A stretch of 8,000 nucleotides of DNA from Candidatus Cloacimonadota bacterium (GTDB taxonomy: Bacteria; Cloacimonadota; Cloacimonadia; Cloacimonadales; TCS61), in the NCBI GenBank assembly GCA_021157645.1, contig JAGGWC010000152.1, positions 1 through 8,000 on the forward strand, written 5' to 3'. Each line of letters starts with the position of its first letter. The stretch's first letter is position 1. Made by a program: the position numbers and the translations under genes. The notes beneath the pieces are model-generated. The model had not been told where the DNA came from and searched no databases. It was given only the letters and a program-made list of their open reading frames with translations. Below, piece after piece: positions 1 through 6,377 of the stretch.

Positions 1-2049
1 AAAGGCGTGGGAGAATTTCGCAGTAAATTACTAAATAAACTAAATATTTACACTATCGGTGATCTGATGGAGCATTTCCCGCGTGATTATATAAATCGTA
101 GATCTGCTGTTAAGATACGAGATCTTAAATTTACAGAAAATTGTTCATTCGTTGGCAATATTGTTTCCGTAGAAAAAATACAGCGACCTCGCAAAAAATC
201 ACAACTTAATGTTGTTGTTACCGATGGAGAAGATTATCTCTTTCTCACCTGGTTCCGTTTTGGCAATTGGTTTATAGATCAGTTTAAGAATGGAAAGCAG
301 ATCTGGGTAAGTGGTGTTGTTTCAGAATTTCGCGGTACTCCGCAGATACTTCATCCCCAAGTAGAAATTATAGATGAAGAAGATATGAAATTAAGTTTTT
401 GGAAAACAAGATCAGTTCTTCCCGTATATCATCTTACCGAGAAAATCAGCATGAATGTGATGCGAAATTTAATTTACAAAGCATTTGAGCTTTATGCTGA
501 TGATATCACAGAAAATCTTCCTTTTTATATTACAGAAAAATTCAAATTTCCAGATAGAAAAACTTCTATTCAAAAAATCCATTTTACACAACATCCCGAT
601 GCAATTCCAAAAGAAAAAGTACGTTTTGCTTTCGAGGAACTATTCTTCACACAGCTTATGCTGGCTCGAAGCAAATACGGGCATGAAAAAAAACTGAACG
701 GGAACAAATTCACGCTTAAAAAAACATTCACAACCAAACTAAAGAATTCATTACCTTTCAAGCTCACTCAAGCTCAAAAAAGAGTAATTCGAGAATTTGT
801 GGAAGACATGACATCCAAAAAACAAATGAATAGATTATTACAGGGTGATGTTGGTTCAGGAAAAACTATTGTTACAGTTTTTGCCATGCTCCTCGCTATC
901 GAAAATGGATTTCAATCCATACTTATGGCTCCCACTGAAATTCTGGCAGAGCAGCATTTCAACAGTATTTCTAAGCTTCTTTCTAACCAGCCAAAAATAA
1001 GAATTGCCTTACTTAAAGGGGGAGTAAGCAAAGCCAAAACAGAACTAAAGGAGCAAATTAGAAATGGTGATGTCGATATAATTATTGGAACTCATGCACT
1101 CATTCAAAAAGATGTTGAATTTTATAATGCCGGCTTTGTGGCTATTGATGAGCAGCACCGTTTTGGAGTTGAGCAAAGAGCTGTGTTAAGCCATAGAAAC
1201 AATAATCCTGATCTGATGTACTTATCTGCTACACCTATTCCCCGCTCCCTTGCTCTAACGGTTTATGGTGATCTTGATGTAAGTATCATCGATGAGCTTC
1301 CCCCCAATCGAAAGGAGATAAAAACCACCTATTATAACTTTAATAAAAGCCCTGTTGTTTATGAAAATGTGGAAGCACAATTAAATATGGGAAGACAAGT
1401 TTACGTGGTTTGTCCGCTAATAAAAGAGTCAGAAAAAATAGATCTGCTTGATGCTGAAACCTTATTTGAAAGATTAAGCACTCATGTTTTTCCTAATAGG
1501 AAAATTGCGTTGCTGCATGGTAAAATGAAGACAAAAGAAAAAGATTCTATCATGGAACAATTCAAAAATGGAAAGTTCGATATTCTGGTTTCTACAACTG
1601 TTATCGAAGTGGGAATAGATGTGCCGAATGCAACGGTGATGATAGTTGAACATGCCGAGAGATTCGGGCTTAGCCAACTGCATCAATTGCGTGGACGTGT
1701 CGGACGCGGTTCCGATAAATCATATTGTTACCTTATTGTACATCCGCCTATTAGCAAAGAGGGTAGGGAAAGATTAAATATCATGGTCGAAACAAATGAT
1801 GGATTTAAAATAGCTGAAAAAGATCTTGAAATACGAGGTCCGGGAGATTTCTTCGGAACCCAGCAATCAGGAATTCCCATCTTCAAACATGCAAATATAA
1901 TCCGTGATCGTGAATTATTGAAAACAGCACGGATTCTTGCATTTGATATTATTGATGAAGATTATGGTCTTGATCTAACTAAAAATGAAATCCTTAACAA
2001 AGTCTATTTTAGTAAATATGCAAAGCGTGAAAAATTGTTTGATTTTTAA
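1..2049 (+). CDS. recG: ATP-dependent DNA helicase RecG (5' end outside the window)
   Basis: RecG is a cytoplasmic superfamily 2 double-strand DNA translocase that remodels stalled replication forks and branch-migrates Holliday junctions and R-loops. The reading frame is open from base 1 and codes for 682 residues before TAA. The first visible residues (KGVG, then GDLMEHFPRDY) match the helix-hairpin-like start of the family, which normally lies near residue 10-15 of a protein of about 690, so only a few codons are missing; the GTG at 7 is internal. Numbering from the first visible codon, an OB-fold wedge domain spans about 45-130. Walker A GDVGSGKT is at 282-289, the DEQH box at 383-386, motif III SAT at 409-411, motif VI QLRGRVGR at 562-569, and the RecG-specific GDFFGTQQSG loop at 615-624. 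All catalytic motifs are intact. The next gene is 177 nt away across a repeat, so co-transcription is uncertain. Confidence 0.97.
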   Translation, partial: KGVGEFRSKLLNKLNIYTIGDLMEHFPRDYINRRSAVKIRDLKFTENCSFVGNIVSVEKIQRPRKKSQLNVVVTDGEDYLFLTWFRFGNWFIDQFKNGKQIWVSGVVSEFRGTPQILHPQVEIIDEEDMKLSFWKTRSVLPVYHLTEKISMNVMRNLIYKAFELYADDITENLPFYITEKFKFPDRKTSIQKIHFTQHPDAIPKEKVRFAFEELFFTQLMLARSKYGHEKKLNGNKFTLKKTFTTKLKNSLPFKLTQAQKRVIREFVEDMTSKKQMNRLLQGDVGSGKTIVTVFAMLLAIENGFQSILMAPTEILAEQHFNSISKLLSNQPKIRIALLKGGVSKAKTELKEQIRNGDVDIIIGTHALIQKDVEFYNAGFVAIDEQHRFGVEQRAVLSHRNNNPDLMYLSATPIPRSLALTVYGDLDVSIIDELPPNRKEIKTTYYNFNKSPVVYENVEAQLNMGRQVYVVCPLIKESEKIDLLDAETLFERLSTHVFPNRKIALLHGKMKTKEKDSIMEQFKNGKFDILVSTTVIEVGIDVPNATVMIVEHAERFGLSQLHQLRGRVGRGSDKSYCYLIVHPPISKEGRERLNIMVETNDGFKIAEKDLEIRGPGDFFGTQQSGIPIFKHANIIRDRELLKTARILAFDIIDEDYGLDLTKNEILNKVYFSKYAKREKLFDF

Positions 2050-2075
2050 ATAAGTTCTACATAGATAGAGCGTTC

Positions 2076-2175
2076 TGTCATCCTGACAAATCTTGCACGT
2101 AGTTCTTAGGAAGGATCTCCTCTTATATTGAGATTCTTCGTTAGAAATCACTTCGAAGATTTTCTCAGAAAGACA
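2076..2175. repeat. Decayed palindromic (REP/MITE-like) element between recG and the dehydrogenase gene
   Basis: This is an imperfect inverted repeat of about 100 bp. The outer arms are TGTCATCCTGA (2076-2086) and TCAGAAAGACA (2165-2175), pairing at 9 of 11 positions. The inner arms are GGAAGGATCTC (2109-2119) and GAGATTCTTCG (2130-2140), also 9 of 11, around a 10-nt loop. The word order (GTCATCCTGA ... GAAGGATCTC ... GAGATTCTTCG ... TCAGAAtGACA) resembles a dispersed palindromic repeat that I know from several AT-rich or uncultured bacterial genomes. Here the arms have diverged and the centre of each arm has changed. No transposase is present. It may form a hairpin in the recG 3' transcript and could damp read-through, but the T-rich run at 2180-2189 is not directly adjacent to a strong GC stem, so it is not called a terminator. 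Confidence 0.55.
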
Positions 2176-2216
2176 GCATTTTTCATTTTACAGAATCCTT
2201 TGATTATTAATAATAT

Positions 2217-2220
2217 GGAG
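2217..2220 (+). promoter_or_regulatory. Ribosome binding site that sets the dehydrogenase start
   Basis: GGAG lies six bases before the ATG at 2227. It overlaps the in-frame ATG at 2215, which itself has no Shine-Dalgarno sequence. This favours 2227 (protein start MPETKRIP) over 2215 and over the TTG at 2128, whose extra residues would be translated repeat sequence. Confidence 0.7.
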
Positions 2221-2226
2221 TGTATT

Positions 2227-3327
2227 ATGCCAGAAACAAAACGAATTCCGGTAGAGAAGATATATAATTTGATGGTGGAAGTTTTTACAAAACTCGGTGT
2301 TCCTGAAGATGATGCAATAATTTGTGCAGATGTACTTATCGAGAGTGATTTGAGTGGTATTGAATCACACGGAGTAGGCCGCTTAAAAATGTATTATGAC
2401 CGCTTAAAAGCGGGGATTCAATTTGCTATTACAAAAATAAATGTGATTAAAGATTTTGCTGCAATTGCAGTTTGGGATGGTAATCATGGTATGGGACATG
2501 TGATCTCCAAAAGGGCAATGCAAAGTGCAATAGATAAAGCAAAAGAATTCGGAATCGGCTGTGTAACCGTTCGCAATTCAACTCATTACGGAATTTGCGG
2601 TTATTATGCAAAAATGGCTTGTAAGCAAAATATGATCGGAATCTCTATGACAAATGCTCGCCCGTCAATTGCTCCTCTTTTTGGTGTAAGTCCCATGCTT
2701 GGTACAAATCCAATCTGTTTTGGAGCACCATCCGATAAAGAATATGATTTCATTTATGATGCAGCAACTTCCATTTCTCAACGTGGGAAAGTGGAGCTTT
2801 ATAATCGTGCAGAAAAACCAACGCCGGAAGGTTGGGCAATTGATGAAGAAGGCAAAACTTATACTGATACAAAACAACTCCTTGTAGATCTGATAGATGG
2901 TAAAGCATCAATGATCGGATTGGGTGGCATGGAAGAAGAGACAGGTGGTCACAAAGGTTATAGTTTGGCTGTTATGGCAGAGATCCTTTCAGCAGCTTTG
3001 CAAGCCGGCAGTTTTATGCATCAACTTAATGGTTGGGAAGAGGGCAAACGAGTTCCCTATAAACTTGGTCATATTTTCATGGCGATGGACATCGAAAAAT
3101 TTACTGATATTGCCGATTTCAAACGAATTACTGGGGAAATCATGGAACAATTGCAGAATTCCCAAAAGCGTCCAGATAAAGAACGCATTTGGGTTGCCGG
3201 AGAAAAAGAATATTTCCAAGAAAAGGAAATCAGAAAGAATGGAATTCCAATAAATACAAGTTTACAGAAAAATTTATTAACGATGATAAACGAGCTGAAT
3301 TTAGAAGGTTATAATAATTTATTTTAA
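2227..3327 (+). CDS. Ldh_2-family NAD(P)-dependent malate/L-lactate-type dehydrogenase
   Basis: This is a 366-residue cytoplasmic oxidoreductase of the Ldh_2 family (malate, L-lactate, ureidoglycolate, sulfolactate and 2,3-diketogulonate dehydrogenases), which is structurally distinct from Rossmann-type lactate and malate dehydrogenases. Family signatures in order are the ESDLSGIESHG block with His48, HGMGHVISKRAM, and NSTHYG with His120. His120 aligns with the proposed catalytic histidine region of the family. Next come the GVSPMLGTNPICFG nucleotide-binding segment, DAATSISQRGKVE, PEGWAID, and GGHKGYSLAVMAEILSAAL. The tail carries a GHIFMAMD block and an AGEKE...R..GI ending typical of full-length members. 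The length is slightly above the usual 330-360. Substrate cannot be read from the sequence: family members reduce or oxidise different 2-hydroxy or 2-keto acids. The start at 2227 has GGAG at a six-base spacing. No adjacent gene of a pathway gives a substrate clue. Confidence 0.92.
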   Translation: MPETKRIPVEKIYNLMVEVFTKLGVPEDDAIICADVLIESDLSGIESHGVGRLKMYYDRLKAGIQFAITKINVIKDFAAIAVWDGNHGMGHVISKRAMQSAIDKAKEFGIGCVTVRNSTHYGICGYYAKMACKQNMIGISMTNARPSIAPLFGVSPMLGTNPICFGAPSDKEYDFIYDAATSISQRGKVELYNRAEKPTPEGWAIDEEGKTYTDTKQLLVDLIDGKASMIGLGGMEEETGGHKGYSLAVMAEILSAALQAGSFMHQLNGWEEGKRVPYKLGHIFMAMDIEKFTDIADFKRITGEIMEQLQNSQKRPDKERIWVAGEKEYFQEKEIRKNGIPINTSLQKNLLTMINELNLEGYNNLF

Positions 3328-3340
3328 CTGTTATTAACAC

Positions 3341-3369
3341 TTGACAGAACAATATCATTTAAAATTAAG
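3341..3369 (+). promoter_or_regulatory. Possible promoter for the mre operon
   Basis: A perfect sigma-70 type -35 hexamer TTGACA (3341-3346) sits in the gap before mreB, but every hexamer at a 15-19 base spacing (for example ATTAAG at 3364-3369) is a poor match to TATAAT. An 11-base palindrome TGTTATTAACA (3329-3339) abuts the -35 on its upstream side and could be an operator or chance in AT-rich DNA. The position just ahead of a tight five-gene run makes a promoter expected here, but the boxes alone are weak. Confidence 0.3.
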
Positions 3370-3400
3370 TTTGCAACAATTGATAGATACTGGATTTTCT

Positions 3401-3405
3401 GGAGG
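3401..3405 (+). promoter_or_regulatory. Strong ribosome binding site of mreB
   Basis: GGAGG followed by GTAG and the ATG at 3410 is the best Shine-Dalgarno match in the window. It fits the high expression expected for MreB relative to the downstream genes, whose sites are weaker. Confidence 0.75.
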
Positions 3406-3409
3406 GTAG

Positions 3410-4447
3410 ATGTTTTTGAGTAATTTAGCAGGACTTTTTTCTAACGATATAGCAATAGATCTGGGAACGGCAAATACACTTGTTTATAAAAAAGGAATTG
3501 GAATTGTTATTGATGAGCCATCAGTTGTTGCAATTTCCACAACCAATAAAAAAATTATCGCAATTGGTGAAGACGCAAAAAATATGCTGGGCAAAAATCC
3601 GGAAGAAGTTAAAATTATCAAGCCGCTTAAAGATGGCGTTATTGCTGACTTTCAAGTTACAGAACTAATGCTGAGAAACTTGATCATGCGAGCTCAGAAA
3701 AAACGTCTTCTTATTAAACCACGTGTGATAGTTTGTGTTCCTTCGGGTATAACGGAAGTAGAAAAAAGAGCTGTTAGAGATAGTGCTCTTCATGCCGGAG
3801 CCCGTGAAGTACATCTCGTTTCTGAACCAATCGCTGCTGCCATTGGCGCCGATCTTCCAATTCAAAAACCCCAAGGTAACCTTATTATGGATATTGGTGG
3901 TGGAACTACTGAAATTGCTATCATTTCACTTTCCCATATTGTTGTTCATTCTTCCATCAGGGTTGGAGGCGACAAAATGGATGAAGCAATAGTTACATAT
4001 CTCAGAAAAAGGAATAATATCCTTGTTGGAATTCAAACTGCCGAAAAGATAAAAATAGAGATCGGTTCCGCATATCCACTCGAAAAAGAATTGACAATGG
4101 AAGTGAGAGGGCGTGATATTATTACAGGTTACCCAATTACTGTTGAAATATCTTCCGAAGAAATTAGAGAAGCTCTTTCCGAAACTATTCAATCCATGAT
4201 TGATGCAGTAAAACGTCTTTTTGAAAAAACAGCACCAGAACTTGCTGCCGATATTGCTGAACGTGGATTAATTCTGACAGGTGGCGGAGCAAATCTTAAG
4301 AGAATTGATAAAAAAATCCAAGAGACTGTTGATTTACCTGTTCATATAATTTCAGAATCTCTTACTTGTGTTTTAAAAGGATGTGGTCGCGTACTTGATA
4401 ACATGGAAGATTTTAGGGAAGTCCTCATTAAAAAAATAGAAGATTAA
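3410..4447 (+). CDS. mreB: Rod-shape-determining actin homologue MreB
   Basis: MreB polymerises with ATP into membrane-attached antiparallel double filaments that orient the elongasome along the cell circumference. The 345 residues match the family's usual 335-350. The N-terminus (MFLSNLAGLFSND) is a hydrophobic/amphipathic membrane-targeting stretch like that of Gram-negative MreBs. Phosphate 1 motif DLGTANT is at 17-23. The SEPIAAAIGA segment carries Glu139, which corresponds to the glutamate implicated in ATP hydrolysis. Phosphate 2 motif DIGGGTTE is at 161-168, followed by GGDKMDEAI, and the adenosine motif LTGGGANL starts at about 289. All nucleotide-binding elements are intact. It is the first gene of the cell-shape operon; mreC starts four bases after its stop codon. 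The ATG at 3410 is fixed by GGAGG at 3401 and by the conserved N-terminus. Confidence 0.98.
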   Translation: MFLSNLAGLFSNDIAIDLGTANTLVYKKGIGIVIDEPSVVAISTTNKKIIAIGEDAKNMLGKNPEEVKIIKPLKDGVIADFQVTELMLRNLIMRAQKKRLLIKPRVIVCVPSGITEVEKRAVRDSALHAGAREVHLVSEPIAAAIGADLPIQKPQGNLIMDIGGGTTEIAIISLSHIVVHSSIRVGGDKMDEAIVTYLRKRNNILVGIQTAEKIKIEIGSAYPLEKELTMEVRGRDIITGYPITVEISSEEIREALSETIQSMIDAVKRLFEKTAPELAADIAERGLILTGGGANLKRIDKKIQETVDLPVHIISESLTCVLKGCGRVLDNMEDFREVLIKKIED

Positions 4448-4451
4448 TACC

Positions 4452-5234
4452 GTGAAGAGAGAGTATCATTTTCTAATCTATCTGGTTTTAGCGATACTTC
4501 TTTTTGCTGGCAATAATAATAACAGATTAAAAAAAGCTCAATTTTTAAGTAAAACGATATATTTTCCATTCGTAAATTCGATACAAAAAATTAATTCTAT
4601 ATTCGATCTTAAAGCAAAAAATTTGCTTCTTTCTGAAAAATTATTTGAGCATACAATTAGAATTACAGAATTAGAAAATATTTTAGTGGAAATTGATAAT
4701 GCTAAAATATATTATGAAACCGGTAACTACAATCATCTTTTGGCAGACATAGTTGGATTTAAGGGTGAATTTAAAGAACGATGTCTTATTATTAATAAAG
4801 GTAAAAAAAATAATATCGAATTAAATTATCCCGTTATATCCAATAATGGTATTGTAGGGAAAATCATCTCTGTATCCCAAAACTATTCAATTGTTCTGCC
4901 ATTAGATAATTCAAAATTTAGATTGGGCATTATGTCAAAAAGAACTCATCTGCAGGGAATAATGGAATCAGATATCTACGGTAATTCCTACATGACACTG
5001 ATCAAACCCGGGTCTGACATAAAAGTGGGTGACATTATCGTTACGTCACAAATATCTTCTGTTTTTCCAAAAAGATTTCCCGTTGGAAAAGTAACTAAAC
5101 TTGTTGAAAATACAATGGATGTTTTCATGAGCGCGAAAATAAAAACTTTTGTAAATCCATCTGAGCTTGATCAGATAATTGTATTATTATATAAAAAGGA
5201 TAAAGACTATGAAGAAGAGCTCAAAAATAATTAA
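4452..5234 (+). CDS. mreC: Rod-shape-determining protein MreC
   Basis: MreC is a bitopic envelope protein that links MreB to PBP2 and activates the elongasome transpeptidase. The 260-residue product fits: a short cytoplasmic start (MKRE), one hydrophobic membrane segment at about 6-22, a predicted coiled-coil/helical stretch at about 50-90, and a beta-rich C-terminal domain. That domain contains the typical INKGKKNNI, NNGIVGKI (around 131-138) and GDIIVTS...FPKRFPVGKV signatures. The usual TSG is TSQ here (198-200). The start is GTG, four bases after the mreB stop, with no clear Shine-Dalgarno sequence, so translation probably depends on ribosomes finishing mreB. No better in-frame start precedes the membrane segment. 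The 3' end overlaps the next gene by 26 nt. Sequence conservation is low, as usual for MreC; the assignment rests on the domain plan, signature motifs and position. Confidence 0.93.
   Translation: MKREYHFLIYLVLAILLFAGNNNNRLKKAQFLSKTIYFPFVNSIQKINSIFDLKAKNLLLSEKLFEHTIRITELENILVEIDNAKIYYETGNYNHLLADIVGFKGEFKERCLIINKGKKNNIELNYPVISNNGIVGKIISVSQNYSIVLPLDNSKFRLGIMSKRTHLQGIMESDIYGNSYMTLIKPGSDIKVGDIIVTSQISSVFPKRFPVGKVTKLVENTMDVFMSAKIKTFVNPSELDQIIVLLYKKDKDYEEELKNN
5196..5200 (+). promoter_or_regulatory. Ribosome binding site of the CofE-like gene, inside mreC
   Basis: AAGGA ends eight bases before the ATG at 5209 and lies within the mreC coding sequence. It selects ATG 5209 over the upstream in-frame TTG at 5179, which has no such site and would lengthen the overlap with mreC to 56 nt. 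Confidence 0.6.
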
Positions 5235-5895
5235 TGTTGAAGGAATTGAATATCTTCGAATTCCACTAAAAACTAAAATATTAACTTCTGATGATGATAT
5301 GCTATCTATCATAAAAGAATGCATAAAAGGAAAAATTGAGGAAAATGATATAATAAGCATAAGTGAAAGTCCGCTTGCCATAACACAGGGCAGGGCAATA
5401 CCTGTAAGTGAAATAAAAATAGGATGGCTAGCAAAATTGCTGTGGCGGTTTGTTTCCAATGTTAAGTACGGAATTGGTTTACGAGCTCCGGAAAGTATGC
5501 AATGTGCAATTGATGAATGCGGTGCTCCCCGAATTCTATTTGCAGCAATAATTGGAGGAATCGGAAGATTTATCGGTCGGCGTGGGAAAGGAGATTTTTA
5601 TCGTATTGCTGGAATGCAGGCTGCCCTCATTGACGCCGCAACAACTTCCCCCGTTCCACCTTATGAAAATTGCGTAATCAAGGGTCCTAAAAATCCAGAG
5701 AAAGAAGCTCAAAACATCAAAGACAATACTGGATTTGAATGTTGCGTGATGGATATAAATGATATTGGCGGATGTTGGATGATAGGTGGAAGCGATGGCA
5801 TCGATAAAGATTTCATGGAGAAAGTAATGAAGGATAATCCTCAGGGACAAGGAGATGAGCTCACTCCAATCTGTATTATTAGAAAGGTATCATGA
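5209..5895 (+). CDS. CofE-like (coenzyme F420-0:L-glutamate ligase family) protein
   Basis: The 228-residue protein resembles the F420_ligase (CofE) family, which in archaea and actinobacteria adds gamma-linked glutamates to coenzyme F420 using GTP and a divalent metal. Recognisable blocks are an N-terminal strand-rich part with DIISISESPLAITQGR (around 48-63), GDFYRIAG (128-135), the AALIDAATTSPVPPYENCV segment, a KGPKNPEKEA stretch, DINDIGG (182-188) followed by a glycine-rich MIGGSDG, and GQGDELTPI near the C-terminus. It belongs to the short stand-alone form found in many bacteria that are not known to make F420, where the substrate is undetermined. No signal peptide is seen; a hydrophobic stretch (ILFAAIIGGIGRFIG) lies mid-protein and is probably structural. 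It overlaps mreC by 26 nt and mreD by 4 nt (ATGA), an embedding that implies co-expression with the elongasome. Family membership is fairly sure from recalled motifs; the reaction is not. Confidence 0.72.
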   Translation: MKKSSKIINVEGIEYLRIPLKTKILTSDDDMLSIIKECIKGKIEENDIISISESPLAITQGRAIPVSEIKIGWLAKLLWRFVSNVKYGIGLRAPESMQCAIDECGAPRILFAAIIGGIGRFIGRRGKGDFYRIAGMQAALIDAATTSPVPPYENCVIKGPKNPEKEAQNIKDNTGFECCVMDINDIGGCWMIGGSDGIDKDFMEKVMKDNPQGQGDELTPICIIRKVS

Positions 5896-6377
5896 GATCT
5901 TTCAAATATGCAATTTTAGGAATTTTAGTACTCTATTTCCAATTAATCGTGGCTCACCATTTTGCTTTATACTCAATCATTCCCAATTTTTTGATAGCAT
6001 ATTTTGTATTTATAAGCGTTCGAATAAAAGCAAATATTCTTTTTCCACTTGCATTTATCTTAGGAATAGCATTTGATATTATGTATCCTCCGTTGCTTGG
6101 ACTGAATACAATTTCATTTCTCATTATTTCATTTATTGTTAATAAATTTCATATGAATGTTAATAAACAAAGATTTATTATTGTTAGTTTAAGTATCTTA
6201 TTTTTGAATTTTTGCCACTATTCCATATTTATTATTTATCATATTCTTGCAGCACAATTGATTGAAGGATTTCTATTTCTTTTTCTCTTTTCGGTACTCT
6301 ATAACACACTTATATCAATATTAGTAGTTTATATTTTAACTCTTTCAGAAAAAATTAAGATAACGTTAAATGTATAA
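5892..6377 (+). CDS. mreD: Rod-shape-determining membrane protein MreD
   Basis: MreD is a small polytopic inner-membrane subunit of the elongasome that contacts MreC. The 161-residue product is almost wholly hydrophobic, with about five to six candidate membrane helices. It has the family's spaced polar and glycine/proline pattern, for example FILGIAFDIMYPPLLGLNTISF around residues 55-76, which matches the conserved G...D......G...... core of MreD. The ATG overlaps the preceding stop in ATGA, and AAAGG (5883-5887) lies four bases upstream. It ends 8 nt inside the PBP2 gene. Hydrophobic proteins of this kind diverge quickly; the identification depends on length, topology, the FD.....PLG pattern and position. 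Confidence 0.88.
   Translation: MRSFKYAILGILVLYFQLIVAHHFALYSIIPNFLIAYFVFISVRIKANILFPLAFILGIAFDIMYPPLLGLNTISFLIISFIVNKFHMNVNKQRFIIVSLSILFLNFCHYSIFIIYHILAAQLIEGFLFLFLFSVLYNTLISILVVYILTLSEKIKITLNV

Noticed and set aside
2187..2216. TTTACA - 18 nt - TAATAT as a promoter for the dehydrogenase gene
   Set aside because: Transcription would begin just before the ATG at 2227 and leave out the GGAG ribosome site, so the match is probably chance in AT-rich DNA.
2379..2413. Direct repeat CCGCTTAAAA (2379 and 2400), the second copy forming a small hairpin with AAGCGG
   Set aside because: It lies inside the dehydrogenase gene and is explained by two R-L-K codon runs in a conserved protein block.
3328..3409. 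Rho-independent terminator after the dehydrogenase gene
   Set aside because: No GC-rich stem followed by a T-run is present; only a short AT-rich palindrome is seen.
5179..5208. Longer CofE-like protein starting at TTG 5179
   Set aside because: There is no ribosome site, the extra residues are not family-like, and the ATG at 5209 has AAGGA at a suitable distance.
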